Origin: Blumeriella jaapii | Taxonomy: Eukaryota; Ascomycota; Leotiomycetes; Helotiales; Drepanopezizaceae | Length of the DNA: 64,000 nt | Direction of reading: 5' to 3' | Assembly: GCA_009599575.1 (NCBI GenBank) | Contig: VWND01000029.1 | Coordinates: 124,001 to 188,000 of the forward strand | In this document: in pieces, positions 38,391 through 49,270 of the stretch | Layout of the letters: each line of letters opens with the position of its first letter | Numbering within the stretch: position 1 is the stretch's first letter | Translations under genes and position numbers: made by a program | The notes under the pieces: model-generated | Databases searched by the model: none | What the model was told of the DNA's origin: nothing | Seen by the model: only the letters and a program-made list of their open reading frames with translations

Positions 38391-40551
38391 TAAAACGCAT
38401 ACGAGGAAATTAAAAGCTTTTCCGCTAGTCGGAAAAACGCCTAGGCCTAAGCAAAGCTTTTTTCTTAAGCGTATTACGCGATATGCGTTATTTTAACGTT
38501 CGAAAGCTTTTTAATAACGATTTATTAACAATTTTCGTTATATTTATTAAAAATGGCTTTTCGTACAAAATAAAAACGCTCGCCGATTTTAAAACGAACG
38601 GTTATACGTTAATCGATTCGGCGCTGATTAATTTTTTTTTTTTTTTTTTAAAACTTTTAATTTAATTTTTTCCGGGTTTTTTTTTTGTAAAAAAATATAA
38701 TAAAACTCGTGGCCATTTAATTATATATTTTACGCTTTTTAATTTTATTATTAATAATCGAATATAATTATTTACTTTTTTTTTAATTACTAACTTCGGA
38801 AATTATAATATGATTTTAGAAAAAGCTTGGTTGGCCGAATACCAAATTCTACTAGATTGTAATAAACGCAAGTTTTATTGGCCGAAGTTTTACCCTCTCA
38901 TAGCCTTTTACGCTCGTTGTATTAAAGTTTTTTATTTGCATTTCCGAAAAATTTAATCTCGCCATCAAAACGACGCTGTAAAACGTAATAAAAACCTTAA
39001 TCAATTGTGACAGATTTACGACGCTATGCGAAGCGCGAAAAAGTCGAATTTTATTCGCGGTGCTAATTTCGATAGCGACGCTAATAGAATAATATAAGAA
39101 ATTATATTATTTTCCCAGGCTAACGATTTTTTTATTATTTTTTCTTTTTTTCTTTTTCTTTCGTTAAAACAGCTTTTTCGTTCTACGAAAAACAATTATA
39201 CCAAAAACCGAAGAAAGGTCTTCGCCGCGATAGCCTTTCAGCTTAATATAATCGATAGTTTAAATAAGCCATTTTTTGAATTTTTTAAACGATTAATTCG
39301 AAAACGAATCTTTTAATTTACTGTTTATTTAATTTCCATTTGCCAGATTATTACATATGCTTTTAAACTGATTTTCAGAAAAAAAGCAATTAAAATGTTT
39401 TCAACCTTTTTGTACGAAATCGACAGAATATTAAACGACCTTATATACAACACTTTTTTCAAAACTTAATTTCACAATTTTTTCGAATATTTCAAAACTA
39501 ATAAAATATCGATTTCGACTTTTTCAATCAGCTTAATAAAGCTAATTTCGAATAAACTTTTTTTCGAATCTTTTCTTTCGGAATATAAAAACTTCGAATA
39601 CGTGTTTTCTAAAGCCGCCAGTAACGAGCTAGCTTTTCACCGGTTTTACGACTATAAAATCGAGCTTATTATAAATAAAAAAAAGCTGAAATATATTTTT
39701 TTATATAAAATATCGATTTCAAAGCTCGAAATTGTTAAAACTTATTTGTAAAATAATTTTAATAAAAGCTTTATCGAATCTCACCGCTTTTTTCGCTGTT
39801 TTAATACTTTTCGCCAAAAAACCCGACGGTTTATTACGTTTTTATATCGATTATCGAGCTTTTAACAACGTTATTCGTAAAAATCGCTATTTTTTCTTTT
39901 TTATCGATAAGATTTTTATTCGTTTTTCGAAAATACGAATTTTTACGAAGCTCGATATTCGTTAAGCTTTTTATAAAATTCGAATAAATCCCGCTAATAA
40001 AAAATTAACGACGTTTCGTACGCGTTACGGCGCTTATAAATGCAAAATGCTACTTTTTGGCTTTATTAATAAATCCGTAATTTATTAACGCTATATAAAC
40101 GACGTTTTTTTCGATTATTTAAACGATTTTTGCATTATATACCTAAATAACATTTTTATTTATTCGTCCGACTTTTTAAAACACGTTATATACGTTCGCA
40201 AAATATTTTAAAAGCTCGCTGACGCTAAATTACAGGCCGATATTCGAAAGTTTAAATTTAATATTATTCGAACTCGTTATTTAAGCTTTATTATTTTTAT
40301 TAAAAGCCTAGAAGTAAATTCAGAAAAAATCTCCGTGATCGCTTATTAAAAGCTTTTTATTATTATAAAAAATGTACAAAGCTTTTTTGGTTTTTGTAAT
40401 TTTTACCGACGTTTTATTCGAGATTACGGTATAATTGCAAAGCCTTTAATTTATTTGACCAAAGCTAACGTTTTTTACAATTTTATTTCTGAATATCAGA
40501 AAAGTTTCGATTTTTTTATACTAGCTTTTATTACTGCATCAGTTTTATAAT
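38391..40551 (+). pseudogene. Element C protease and reverse transcriptase segment
   Basis: Continuation of C after element D. Protease region 38483-38665 reads ADFKTNGYTLID. RT begins near 39,400, with frame 39732-39965 carrying KKPDGLLRFYIDYR and IFTKLDIR. The catalytic box near 40,140 reads YLNN. The gene is cut at 40551 by element E, between RT and RNase H. Confidence 0.86.
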
Positions 40552-40736
40552 TGTGAGGGGATGGGATAACAGTTCGTTGGTCACGTGATCCGAAGGTCAC
40601 GTTGTTGTCACGTGATATCGGAGCCACGTGATTATCCGCACATATTATATCCTAAAGTTCGCGACACTTCTAACTTAGAACCTCGTAATCAATGCAAACC
40701 ATTTACGAATCTTCTGTTCGTTCGCACCCTTTGACA
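40552..40736 (+). repeat. 5' LTR of element E
   Basis: 185 bp, TGTGAGGGG to TTGACA. It carries three CACGTG palindromes (40582-40587, 40609-40614, 40625-40630) within 49 bp. Confidence 0.94.
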
Positions 40737-40979
40737 TATTGACTACTAAACCCCCTTTGACACCCCTATTTCAGCCCTTAAGCTGAAAAGGCCTGCCAAC
40801 TCTGTTTTGCTTTTGCGCATACGAAAAGTCAATAAAATCTTATCGCGATAACGACTTTTACGACCTTTCAAAAATAACTTTCACGATTCTTACGGAACTA
40901 CGAAACGACAATCCTTTCTGACACAAAACCTATATTTAAAAAACTCTGTTCTGCTTCTATTTACATCCCGGAACGAAAT

Positions 40980-42230
40980 ACATTTTACGCTCTTTTTTTA
41001 ACGAGCACCAAAATATCGAAACTTTTTAAATTGTCGGAACCTTCTAAATGCTTTATTTTAAAGCTTCTTGAATATCCCGATCAAATCGCCGCCGCTCTGA
41101 TCGCTAATACAAAAGCTTGCTTCCGCGAAATCTTCGATATTTTCGCTTACGCGATAAAACAAAACGATATAATAGTATTATTTAAAGCCAAACTGATTAA
41201 TCAAGCTTAAAAGCTAAATGTTCAGACGGTATAATATTAGGAAAAGAAAATTTTTTAAGAAAAAGTGATTTAAAACCTCGAAGCCGAACTTGCCAACTTC
41301 CGAAAACAAGCTTCTACCAGTCAGAACACACCAAGCACCGAAAGAAACATCTGCCTTTCCCGACCCCGATAAATTTATTAATTCGGAGGGCACTGGGAAC
41401 GTTACAAAACATTTTACCACTTTTTTTTAAAATATAATTCTGAAGCTTCGCTTTAATCAGAATTGGTATGCGACCGAACAAAATCGTATAAACTATTTTT
41501 TCTTCCGCCTTTCCGATACAGCCAAAAGTATTTTACAAAAAGGTTTACGTACGGACGGTACCTTTTTTTATCTAATTGTTGCAAAAATAATTCAAATCTT
41601 ACAATAATCGTCGGTGTTTTTAATTAACAGGCAGATGCATTTAAAAGAATTTTGTTTTTTAAGCAAAGCAATTAATTTTTATTTATTTTTCTTTTTATTT
41701 GGCTGAAAATTAAAAATTACATTAAATTTAATAACGAAGCTGCTATCGCAATTCTACGCGAAACTTTTTATTTTAATATTATTATTCGTTTATCGTATAT
41801 TAACTTTTCCGATTTAAAAACCGATCTTATTAGTTTTTGCGCCTAAATGCGCGAAACCGATACCGTTCTTCGATAATTAAATCTTAATTATTATAAAACA
41901 AAAAACCGCTACGTAGAAATAATTTTTTTTTTTATTTCCGCATTTAAAATTATTATTACGACTATTATTCAAAGCGATTTTATAAATTTCAGCGCTATTT
42001 AAACTAAAACAATTATTTGGACCGCAGCTAATATAACGAAAAATAAACGCTTAATAAAAAACGCCGAAAAGCTAGCTCGCCGAATTTACCTTTTTGCTAA
42101 CAACCTTTGCTTATAATATGCCAGCGATAAACACCGAGCTATTAATTGCTCCGACTTCCTTTGGGTTAAAAAAGCTAAAGCCGAAGCAAAAAAATCGGGA
42201 AACTGACTATTTTTAATAATTATTATTATT
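40980..42230 (+). pseudogene. Presumed gag region of element E
   Basis: Lies between the 5' LTR and the protease. Only short broken frames are present and no capsid or zinc-knuckle motif could be read with confidence, so the call rests on position. 40737-40980 is leader. Confidence 0.45.
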
Positions 42231-42238
42231 AAAAACCT

Positions 42239-45200
42239 TTGAAAAATAAATTGAAATTATCTGCTTTGGACGACGTTCCGAAACCGTATTTAATATTGCT
42301 TTGTATTATAATTACTAATAGTACATATATTAAAATCTACTTTTTAAACGACTCCGGAGCTACCGATAATTTCATTAACTATTTTTTCGTGCAATATTAC
42401 GAATTGACCTTTATTTTACTTATTAACCCACGTAAACTTACCGTAGTTAACGGTTGCTTTTCTATATACGGCGACGTTATTTACCAAATTTCCTTTTATA
42501 TTAAAATAGCCAATTATACCGAATTAATTACAGCTTTTATTACAAAACTAAAGAAATACGACTTTATTTTAAAAAAACCTTAGCTCCGAAAACACAACTT
42601 TTATATTAACTAAACCAAAAACACGCTTTGTTTCAATTCAAACTTCTGCCGTACGAATTGCTTACCCTAGCACTTTTATTAATTGGCTATCCCAGGCCTA
42701 ATTTAAAAACGCTATTCTTACAAAACAATCGTTTAACCAGCTATACCTCGTCGTATAGAAGCCGCTGTTTTCACCATTTTAGCTTTTTAACCCGAAATAA
42801 AAGTGTTTTCAGCCTTTTTGTACGAAATTAATTAATAATTACAAAAGCTCGGCGCCGTAGCAAATAAAAACCAAAATCTTAAACTATTATCTGAAGTCGA
42901 TTAATTACACAAAAACGAGCTTTTTTAAACTAAACGACAACGCTTATCAGCCGACTTTTATTTCGCCGAAGCTTTTTTAAAAGATATTCGTTTAGCTTTT
43001 CAAATCAAACCGCTAATCGACCTTCGAATAAAACTTCTTCGATACTACTATTATTATTTGGCCGCTTTTAACTTTATTAAAGCCGATAAACTTGCATTTT
43101 ATAAAAAAAGCGTTGATTACACGATAAAATTACGATTTAGGGCTATTTTTTTATATAGTCTTTTGTATAATATATTAGTTGACGAATTTTAAGTTTTACG
43201 CAAGTTTTTTAAAAAAAATCTCGAAAAAGATTAAATTCAGGCCAGCTTTTTTTTCGCAGCCTTATCCGTTTTATTCGCGAAAAAATCAAAAAATAAATTG
43301 CGGTTTTGCGTCGATTACAAAACTTTCAACGCTATAATTATCAAAAACCGATATTTTTTACTATTAGTTTAAAAAACATTTTTTCGACTAAGCAAAGCTA
43401 AATTTTATATCAAACTTAACGTTTTCGCCGCTTTTAACAAGATTCGAATAAAAAAAAGCTATAAATAGCTTATCGCGTTTAATATAAAATATAGCTTATT
43501 CGAATTTTTAATTATATTTTTCGGATTATGCAACGCTTTTGCCATTTTTCAATCCCGTATAAACGATATTTTACGATTTTATTTAAATGTTTTTTGCATA
43601 ACTTATATAAACGATATTCTAATTTATTTAAACGATTTTCAAAAACACAAAAAACACGTTAATTTTATTTTTTAAGCTTTTACCGACGCTAGTTTGCAAT
43701 TGGATATAAAAAAGTGCGAATTCGAAGTTCAAAAAGTCGTTTATTTAAAAATAATTATTTTTATTACTAAAATCAAAATAAATCCTAAAAAATTAAAAGC
43801 TATTACTAATTAAAAGCTTTTTTTTAACGTTAAAAACGTATAAGCGTTTTTAAGTTTTGCAAATTTCTACCGAAAATTCATTAAAAGCTTTTTTCGTATC
43901 GTTATCCTTTTAATAAATTTAACAAAAAAAGACATTAAATAAAATTTTAACGACGATTGTATTAAAGCTTTCGAGTTTCTTAAATCAGCTTTTATTACGG
44001 CATTTACGTTGGCTTATTTCAATTCCGATAAAAAGATATTTGTTAAAACCGACGCTTTTGATTACGTTTTTTCAAAGATTTTTTTCCAAAAAAACAATAT
44101 AAAAGTACTTCACCCAATCGCTTTTATATTAAAAAAATTCGATTCAGCCGAATGCAATTACGAAATCTACGATAAAAAACTCCTCGCTATTATACGCTGT
44201 TTCGAGAATTAGCGAACCGAATTACAAAAAGCTGCTTACCCGATCCGAATATTTACAAACCACCGAAATTTAAAATATTTCATAATAACTAAACAATTAA
44301 CCGACGTTAAATACGATAAAACGAATTTTTAGCTGGTTTTGACTTTGTAATTATTTTCAAACCTAGAAAACAAAATGATAAATCTGACTTTTTGACCCGA
44401 CGTTTTTAAAACCTTTCTTAAAACTTTTCAAACGAAAGAATCCAGTTTCAAAACCAAGCTTTTTTCAAAAAACACCATTTAACTGAAATCTTAAACGCTT
44501 TTCCAGCTTTGCTAAAATTAATACCCGAAGCAAACGACGAAAAGCTTTTACGACTTTTAAATAAATACTATTTTATTAACAAACTATAAATTACTACCAA
44601 AAAAAAGATGTTCAAACCAAAGGGTATTTCGAAATCCAAGACTTTATAACTCTTTGAATATATTATACGCAATAACAAATTGTACTTTCGAAACCGATTA
44701 TACGTTTCTGATACATCAGATTTAAACGTTCCTATCCGTATCTGGCTTTTACAAATGGCCCACGATTTAATAAAAACAGGTTATTCCGGCAAAAACAAAC
44801 TTTATAAAATTATTAATAGAAATTACTATTGGCTATTGATTTCTGAAAATTGCAAAAGATTTGTACGGAATTGCAATAGCTGTTTTCGTAATACAAGCAT
44901 TAATTAACGATATCAAAATCTTTTCAAACCCTTATCTATTCCGTTACGCCGATAAAGCCATATATCGGTCGATTTTATAAGCTTTTTCCTTGTGAAAAAA
45001 TATAAAAATCGAAACAATTTGATTATAATAGTAATTTGTCGCTTTACCAAAAAACGATACTACACAGCTTGTTATATTATTATAAAAGCAACAAATCTAA
45101 CCAAATTGTTTTGCAAAAATATTTAGCGTTTATATAATCTCTTCGATTTTATAATCTCCGACCGAAGTTTTTTGTTTGTTTTATAATTCTGAAAGGTTAT

Positions 45201-46350
45201 TAATCACCGTTTCGGAACCAATATTACGTTATTTACCAACTTTTATCCCGAAACAGACGGTCAAACCGAAAACGCGAACGCATACCTGCTTTCCTATTTA
45301 AAACAATTTATTAAATACGCTTAAAAAAACTAGGAAAATTGGCTTTTTTTAGCCGAATTCGCAGCTAATAATACTGTAAACGCTTTTACCGGAGTCTTCC
45401 TTTTTTACATTAATAAAAGTTTCCATTTACGAATAAGCTTTTTTTTATTTAAACCTATTTTAAATTTCATTTTACGCATTTTACAAATGGCAAATATTAA
45501 AAAAAACAATTTTGCCGATAAAATAAAAAAAATAAAATTATTTTTACGTACGAATTTAATTTCAGCGCTGGCCGACCAAAAACATTATTTTAACCGAAAC
45601 CGCTAACCAGCGTTTGCCTATCGAATAAAAAACAGCGTGTTTTTTAATAAACGCAATATAACTTTCACCAAACCAATCAAAAAGCTTAATAATAAGTTTT
45701 ACGATTTTTACAAAATCGCCGAAATTCTAAGTTTTCATAATTATAAGCTGAAACTGCTTTTCGAGCAAAAACTATTCTATTTTGTTTTTCATATTAATCT
45801 GCTTAAACCTGCTTACAACGACCCTCTCCCAGGGCAGAAAAACCCTTTTTTATCGCCAGTTTTTATAAACGCCGATAAAAGTTTATTATAAGTTATAAAT
45901 ATTATTTTCGATTTCAAACGAGATCTTAACTTTTTTTACTTTATACAATAGCGTAGCTACAGCGCGGAAAACCAGTTTTGAAAGCTATTAGAAAACGTTG
46001 TTAACGCATATAATTTTATAACAAAATTCGCTTTAAGATTCTTTCACAAACTTTACCCGATCAAATCAGAATTGGCTAGAACCAGAACTATTAATAAAAA
46101 ACGTATTAAAACTATAAATAACGAAGACAACACCGTATTATTAAAAAAGACTTCTATAATACGTACCACGCACAAAACGACTATAACCAATTCCTTTCCC
46201 GTCGCCAAAACATCTGTTGTTCTGCTACCGAAACTAGGAAAACCTGCTTTTTTTACAAATTCAACTAAACCTCGCATTCGTTTACAAACGCGCCTCGCGA
46301 ACGAAGCTCGTTTTATAAAAGTAGATTCTGACGATAAAAAAATCGAATGA
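42239..46350 (+). pseudogene. Element E pol (protease, RT, RNase H, integrase, chromodomain-like tail)
   Basis: Frame 42239-42583 contains a retropepsin active site with the catalytic triplet intact (LNDSGATDNFINYFF). RT lies at about 43,250-43,900 with the box reading TYINDILIYL (first Asp of YxDD lost). RNase H frame 44009-44212 has KTDAFDYVFSKI. The integrase zinc region at 44680-44907 keeps CKRFVRNCNSC but has tyrosine for its second histidine. The integrase core has FYPETDGQTENANAYL near 45,240-45,290. Frame 45637-45891 (FHINLLKPAYNDPLPGQ) and a degraded chromodomain (about 45,895-46,060) finish the gene. Stops interrupt it. Confidence 0.86.
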
Positions 46351-46372
46351 AAAAATAGAAAAAAAAACCATA

Positions 46373-46557
46373 TATAAAAAGATGGGATAACAGTTCGTTA
46401 GTTACGTGATCCGAAGGTCACGTTGTTGTCACGTGATGTCGGAGCCACGTAATCATCCGCACACATTATATTCTAAAGTTCGCGACACCTCTAACTTAGA
46501 ACCTCGTAGTTAATGCAAACCATCTACGAACCTTCTGCTCGTTCGCACCCCTTGACA
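46373..46557 (+). repeat. 3' LTR of element E
   Basis: 185 bp, starting TATAAAAAGATGGG (against TGTGAGGGGATGGG) and ending TTGACA. All differences seen from the 5' LTR are transitions. Confidence 0.94.
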
Positions 46558-46562
46558 ATAAT

Positions 46563-48720
46563 ATTACAGGCAAAATCTTTTTTGCATATTAAAAACTAAC
46601 GCTTTCGACGGCGTAGTAGCTTTTATGCTTTCGCAATTCCATAATAACGATTGGCTTTTAGTCGCTTATTTCAGCAAAACTATAGCTTTCGTAAAGCTGA
46701 ACTACGTTGTACACGATAAAAAAATGCTCGTAATCGTAAAATTTTTAAATAACTTTCGTATTGAATTAGCTAGCTTAGTTTATTAAATTAAAATAATTAT
46801 TAATCATAAAGCCTTAAAATATTTTATAATTTCCAAACTTTAAACGCTCGATAAATACGCTAGGCCGAGCTTCTCGCCGATTACAATTTTTTTATTACGT
46901 ATAAATTAAATAAATACAACCTTTTAGCTAACGCACTGACACGTCGTACGAACGAACTCGATCGCTAAAACTTTTTTAAACGTATTTAGCGCTTGCAAAC
47001 TTTTTTTCGAACCGATCAGATTAATTATCGCCTTTTGACTAAAAAACTTCGATCTTCCACGGCTTTCGAAACAGCTGTTTTTATCGTTAAAATAGCTGAT
47101 TTTTTTTTCGTATTTCGTATCGTTAATTAAATTTTTCACGCTAATCGCACAGCTAGCAGCCTAATAACCTTTCGAAAAAAAATTATACGAAACGCTACGA
47201 AAAAAAACGACGATAATAATATTTCGTATATACTTAAACGCGACCTGCTGTTATATTACGATCGCTTAATAATATCAGACGTCGATTATTTTCGTTTGGC
47301 TTTTATACGAAAAGTACACGACCAGATTTCCACCGTTTATTCTAGCGCTCGTAAAACTACGCAATTGCTTTCGGACCAATATTATTAGCGAAGTATAACA
47401 GTTTTCGTAAAACAATACTATCGCAATTGCTACGCTTATCGAAAAAGTTTTGTTTTAAAAAATAAACGCCCCGGCTTTTTTTAGCTTTTTTTTGTTTTTG
47501 ACTATTTTTAAAAATATATTATAATAGATTTTTACAGCTTTAACAAAAACAAATACGATTATAATAACGTATTCGTAATAATAGATCGCTTTTCCAAGCA
47601 AGCTATTTCGATCTTTTGCTACAAAAATATCGACGCTCGAGGTTTCGCCAAATTATATATATTTTACGTATACAAATATTTTGGCCTTTTAAAAAGTATT
47701 ATTAACGATCGTGGCCCTTAGTATTAGTTTATTTTCTGATCTGAATTAAATAAAATATTCGGTACGCAATTGAAACTTTCGATAGCCGCTTATTCCGAAA
47801 CCGACGGTCAGACCGAAATTTACAATTAATACCTGCAAAAACGTTTTCGATCTTTCGTAAATTTTTATTAAAACGATTAGAACGAATTTCTTTTAATAAT
47901 AGATTTCGCCCAAATGGTTTTTTTTTACGAAAGTCTAAATAGCCTTTTATTTTTTAAAATTGTATACGATTATATTTTTTATATTAATTGAAATTAAAAA
48001 CTCGATATTTCCTTTTTTTTTAATTTTTTATATAAACTAAACGCAAACGAAACTCGTACGTACGCTCGCCGTTATTACGACGCTTAAAACCTCGCCAAAT
48101 CGCATCTTTAATAAGCCCACGATAAAATAAAAAAAAATACGAATAGATTTCGCCGCGCGATCGATTTTAACGTTGGCGATTATATATAGCTCGATATGCG
48201 TCCATTTCCGATCTCCCGGCCTTTCCGCAAGCTCGATAATTCCATAAACGGCCTTTTTAAAATTATAGCCAAAATTTTCGACAACGCTTTTAAGCTAGAC
48301 CTTTTTAATATTATAAACGTATATTTAGTTTTTCACGCTAATCGACTGCGTAAAACAGCTGACGACGCGCTTTTAAAACAAATTAACCCAGCTTTTAAAT
48401 TTATTAATATAATTAATAAGCTTAAATACGAAATCGAAAAATTAATCGCTTATCGAATGCAGCGGAAAACCTTTTAGTACAAAGCTTTTTAAATAGGCTT
48501 AAATAAAAATCTTACGTAGTACTTCGCGTCTGATTTTATATATGCTTTTTTAAAAATGCGCGACTTTCATTTGACGCATAAAAAGCTCTCCGGTCCTTTT
48601 GCAAAACTTATAAATTGGCTGAAAGCGTATTCCGAAGGTTTGGATTCGTACGATTATTTGGATAGCGACGTATTAATAAATAAAAGTTCGAAGGCGCGCT
48701 TTTTTCGGACGGAAGAATAA
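46563..48720 (+). pseudogene. Element C RNase H, integrase and chromodomain segment
   Basis: Last part of C after element E. RNase H starts near 46,590, the integrase zinc region and core lie at about 47,170-47,900, and frame 48196-48477 contains the RPFRKLDNS segment and the start of the chromodomain (AYRMQRKTF). The purine-rich tract CGGACGGAAGAATAA precedes the LTR. Confidence 0.86.
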
Positions 48721-48989
48721 TATAACGATTTACTCTGTTGCCACCTTTCGTATTATTCCAGCAATTACGTATAGTTGCAAATTCCCTGGTCTTTTAATAA
48801 ATCTTTCTATCAATTATGAAAACTATTCATATATATAAAACTCTTTCCTTTTAGCAACCTCTGCCTTTTGCAGTTGTTAATTCTAAATAAATATCTTTGT
48901 TACAGAACCAAAGGCTCGTTTCTCATACCATATAAACACGGCGACCAGTTGACTGATCTCCCAGCCCTCCGACTGATTAGATCGTCACA
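48721..48989 (+). repeat. 3' LTR of element C
   Basis: 269-bp LTR starting TATAACGATTTACTC and ending TCGTCACA, followed by GGTTT. Confidence 0.94.
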
Positions 48990-48994
48990 GGTTT

Positions 48995-49120
48995 GGCCAA
49001 ATAACAGCCAGGCTTGCGCGTTTCCGAATGCGATATCGTATGCAATTTTAATAACGTAAAAGCCGAAATAGTTAGACGTTATTTTAAAAGATCCGAATAT
49101 AAATGGTAGGAATTTTTAGA
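48995..49120 (-). pseudogene. N-terminal piece of transposon G transposase
   Basis: On the minus strand the piece AYDIAFGNAQAWLLFGQT is in the same reading frame as the transposase segment starting at 23726 once element C and one copy of GGTTT are discounted. It corresponds to the N-terminal helix-turn-helix region. Confidence 0.65.
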
Positions 49121-49176
49121 TAATAAAAATATATAAATTATACGCGTTTATAATGCAAAATTCTCGTTTTTGCTAT

Positions 49177-49268
49177 CTGAAATAGGACATTTGAATACAA
49201 TAGAACATTTGCTTTCCCCTATATTATTCGAGTGCCCGTAGAATAAATGTGGGAAGGCAGCCTACTAT
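49177..49268 (-). repeat. Right terminal inverted repeat of transposon G
   Basis: Reverse complement of 21533-21624 with a handful of differences, nearly all G/A or C/T. It is followed by TA. It marks the end of the AT-rich repeat block. Confidence 0.85.
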
Positions 49269-49270
49269 TA

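Larger units (their letters stand above)
40552..46557 (+). mobile_element. Third-family Ty3/gypsy element E (complete, nested in C)
   Basis: 6006 bp with short 185-bp LTRs (40552-40736 and 46373-46557) and a perfect ATAAT duplication (40547-40551 and 46558-46562). Protease, RT, RNase H, integrase and a chromodomain-like tail are in the gypsy order on the plus strand. Longer reading frames survive than in the neighbouring elements, and the protease active site is intact, so it is probably one of the younger or less exposed copies. Confidence 0.95.
23727..48989 (+). mobile_element. Ty3/gypsy chromovirus element C (complete, split by D and E)
   Basis: LTRs at 23727-23993 and 48721-48989 are flanked by a perfect GGTTT duplication (23722-23726 and 48990-48994) inside the transposase of G. 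The interior is in three blocks: 23994-25542 (leader, gag), 38391-40551 (protease, RT) and 46563-48720 (RNase H, integrase, chromodomain). They are separated by elements D and E. The blocks sum to about 6.40 kb, the family length. Same family as A, B, F and H. Confidence 0.96.
21533..49268 (-). mobile_element. Pogo/Fot1-like DNA transposon G, split by element C
   Basis: Terminal inverted repeats of about 92 bp lie at 21533-21624 and 49177-49268. They match except for a few transitions and one length difference, and both are bordered by the dinucleotide TA (21531-21532 and 49269-49270), the target preference of the Tc1/mariner-pogo superfamily. The transposase on the minus strand begins in 48995-49120 and resumes at 23726, leftwards to about 21990. 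The gap is element C with its GGTTT duplication. Removing C leaves about 2.47 kb, a normal size for this family. Confidence 0.85.
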
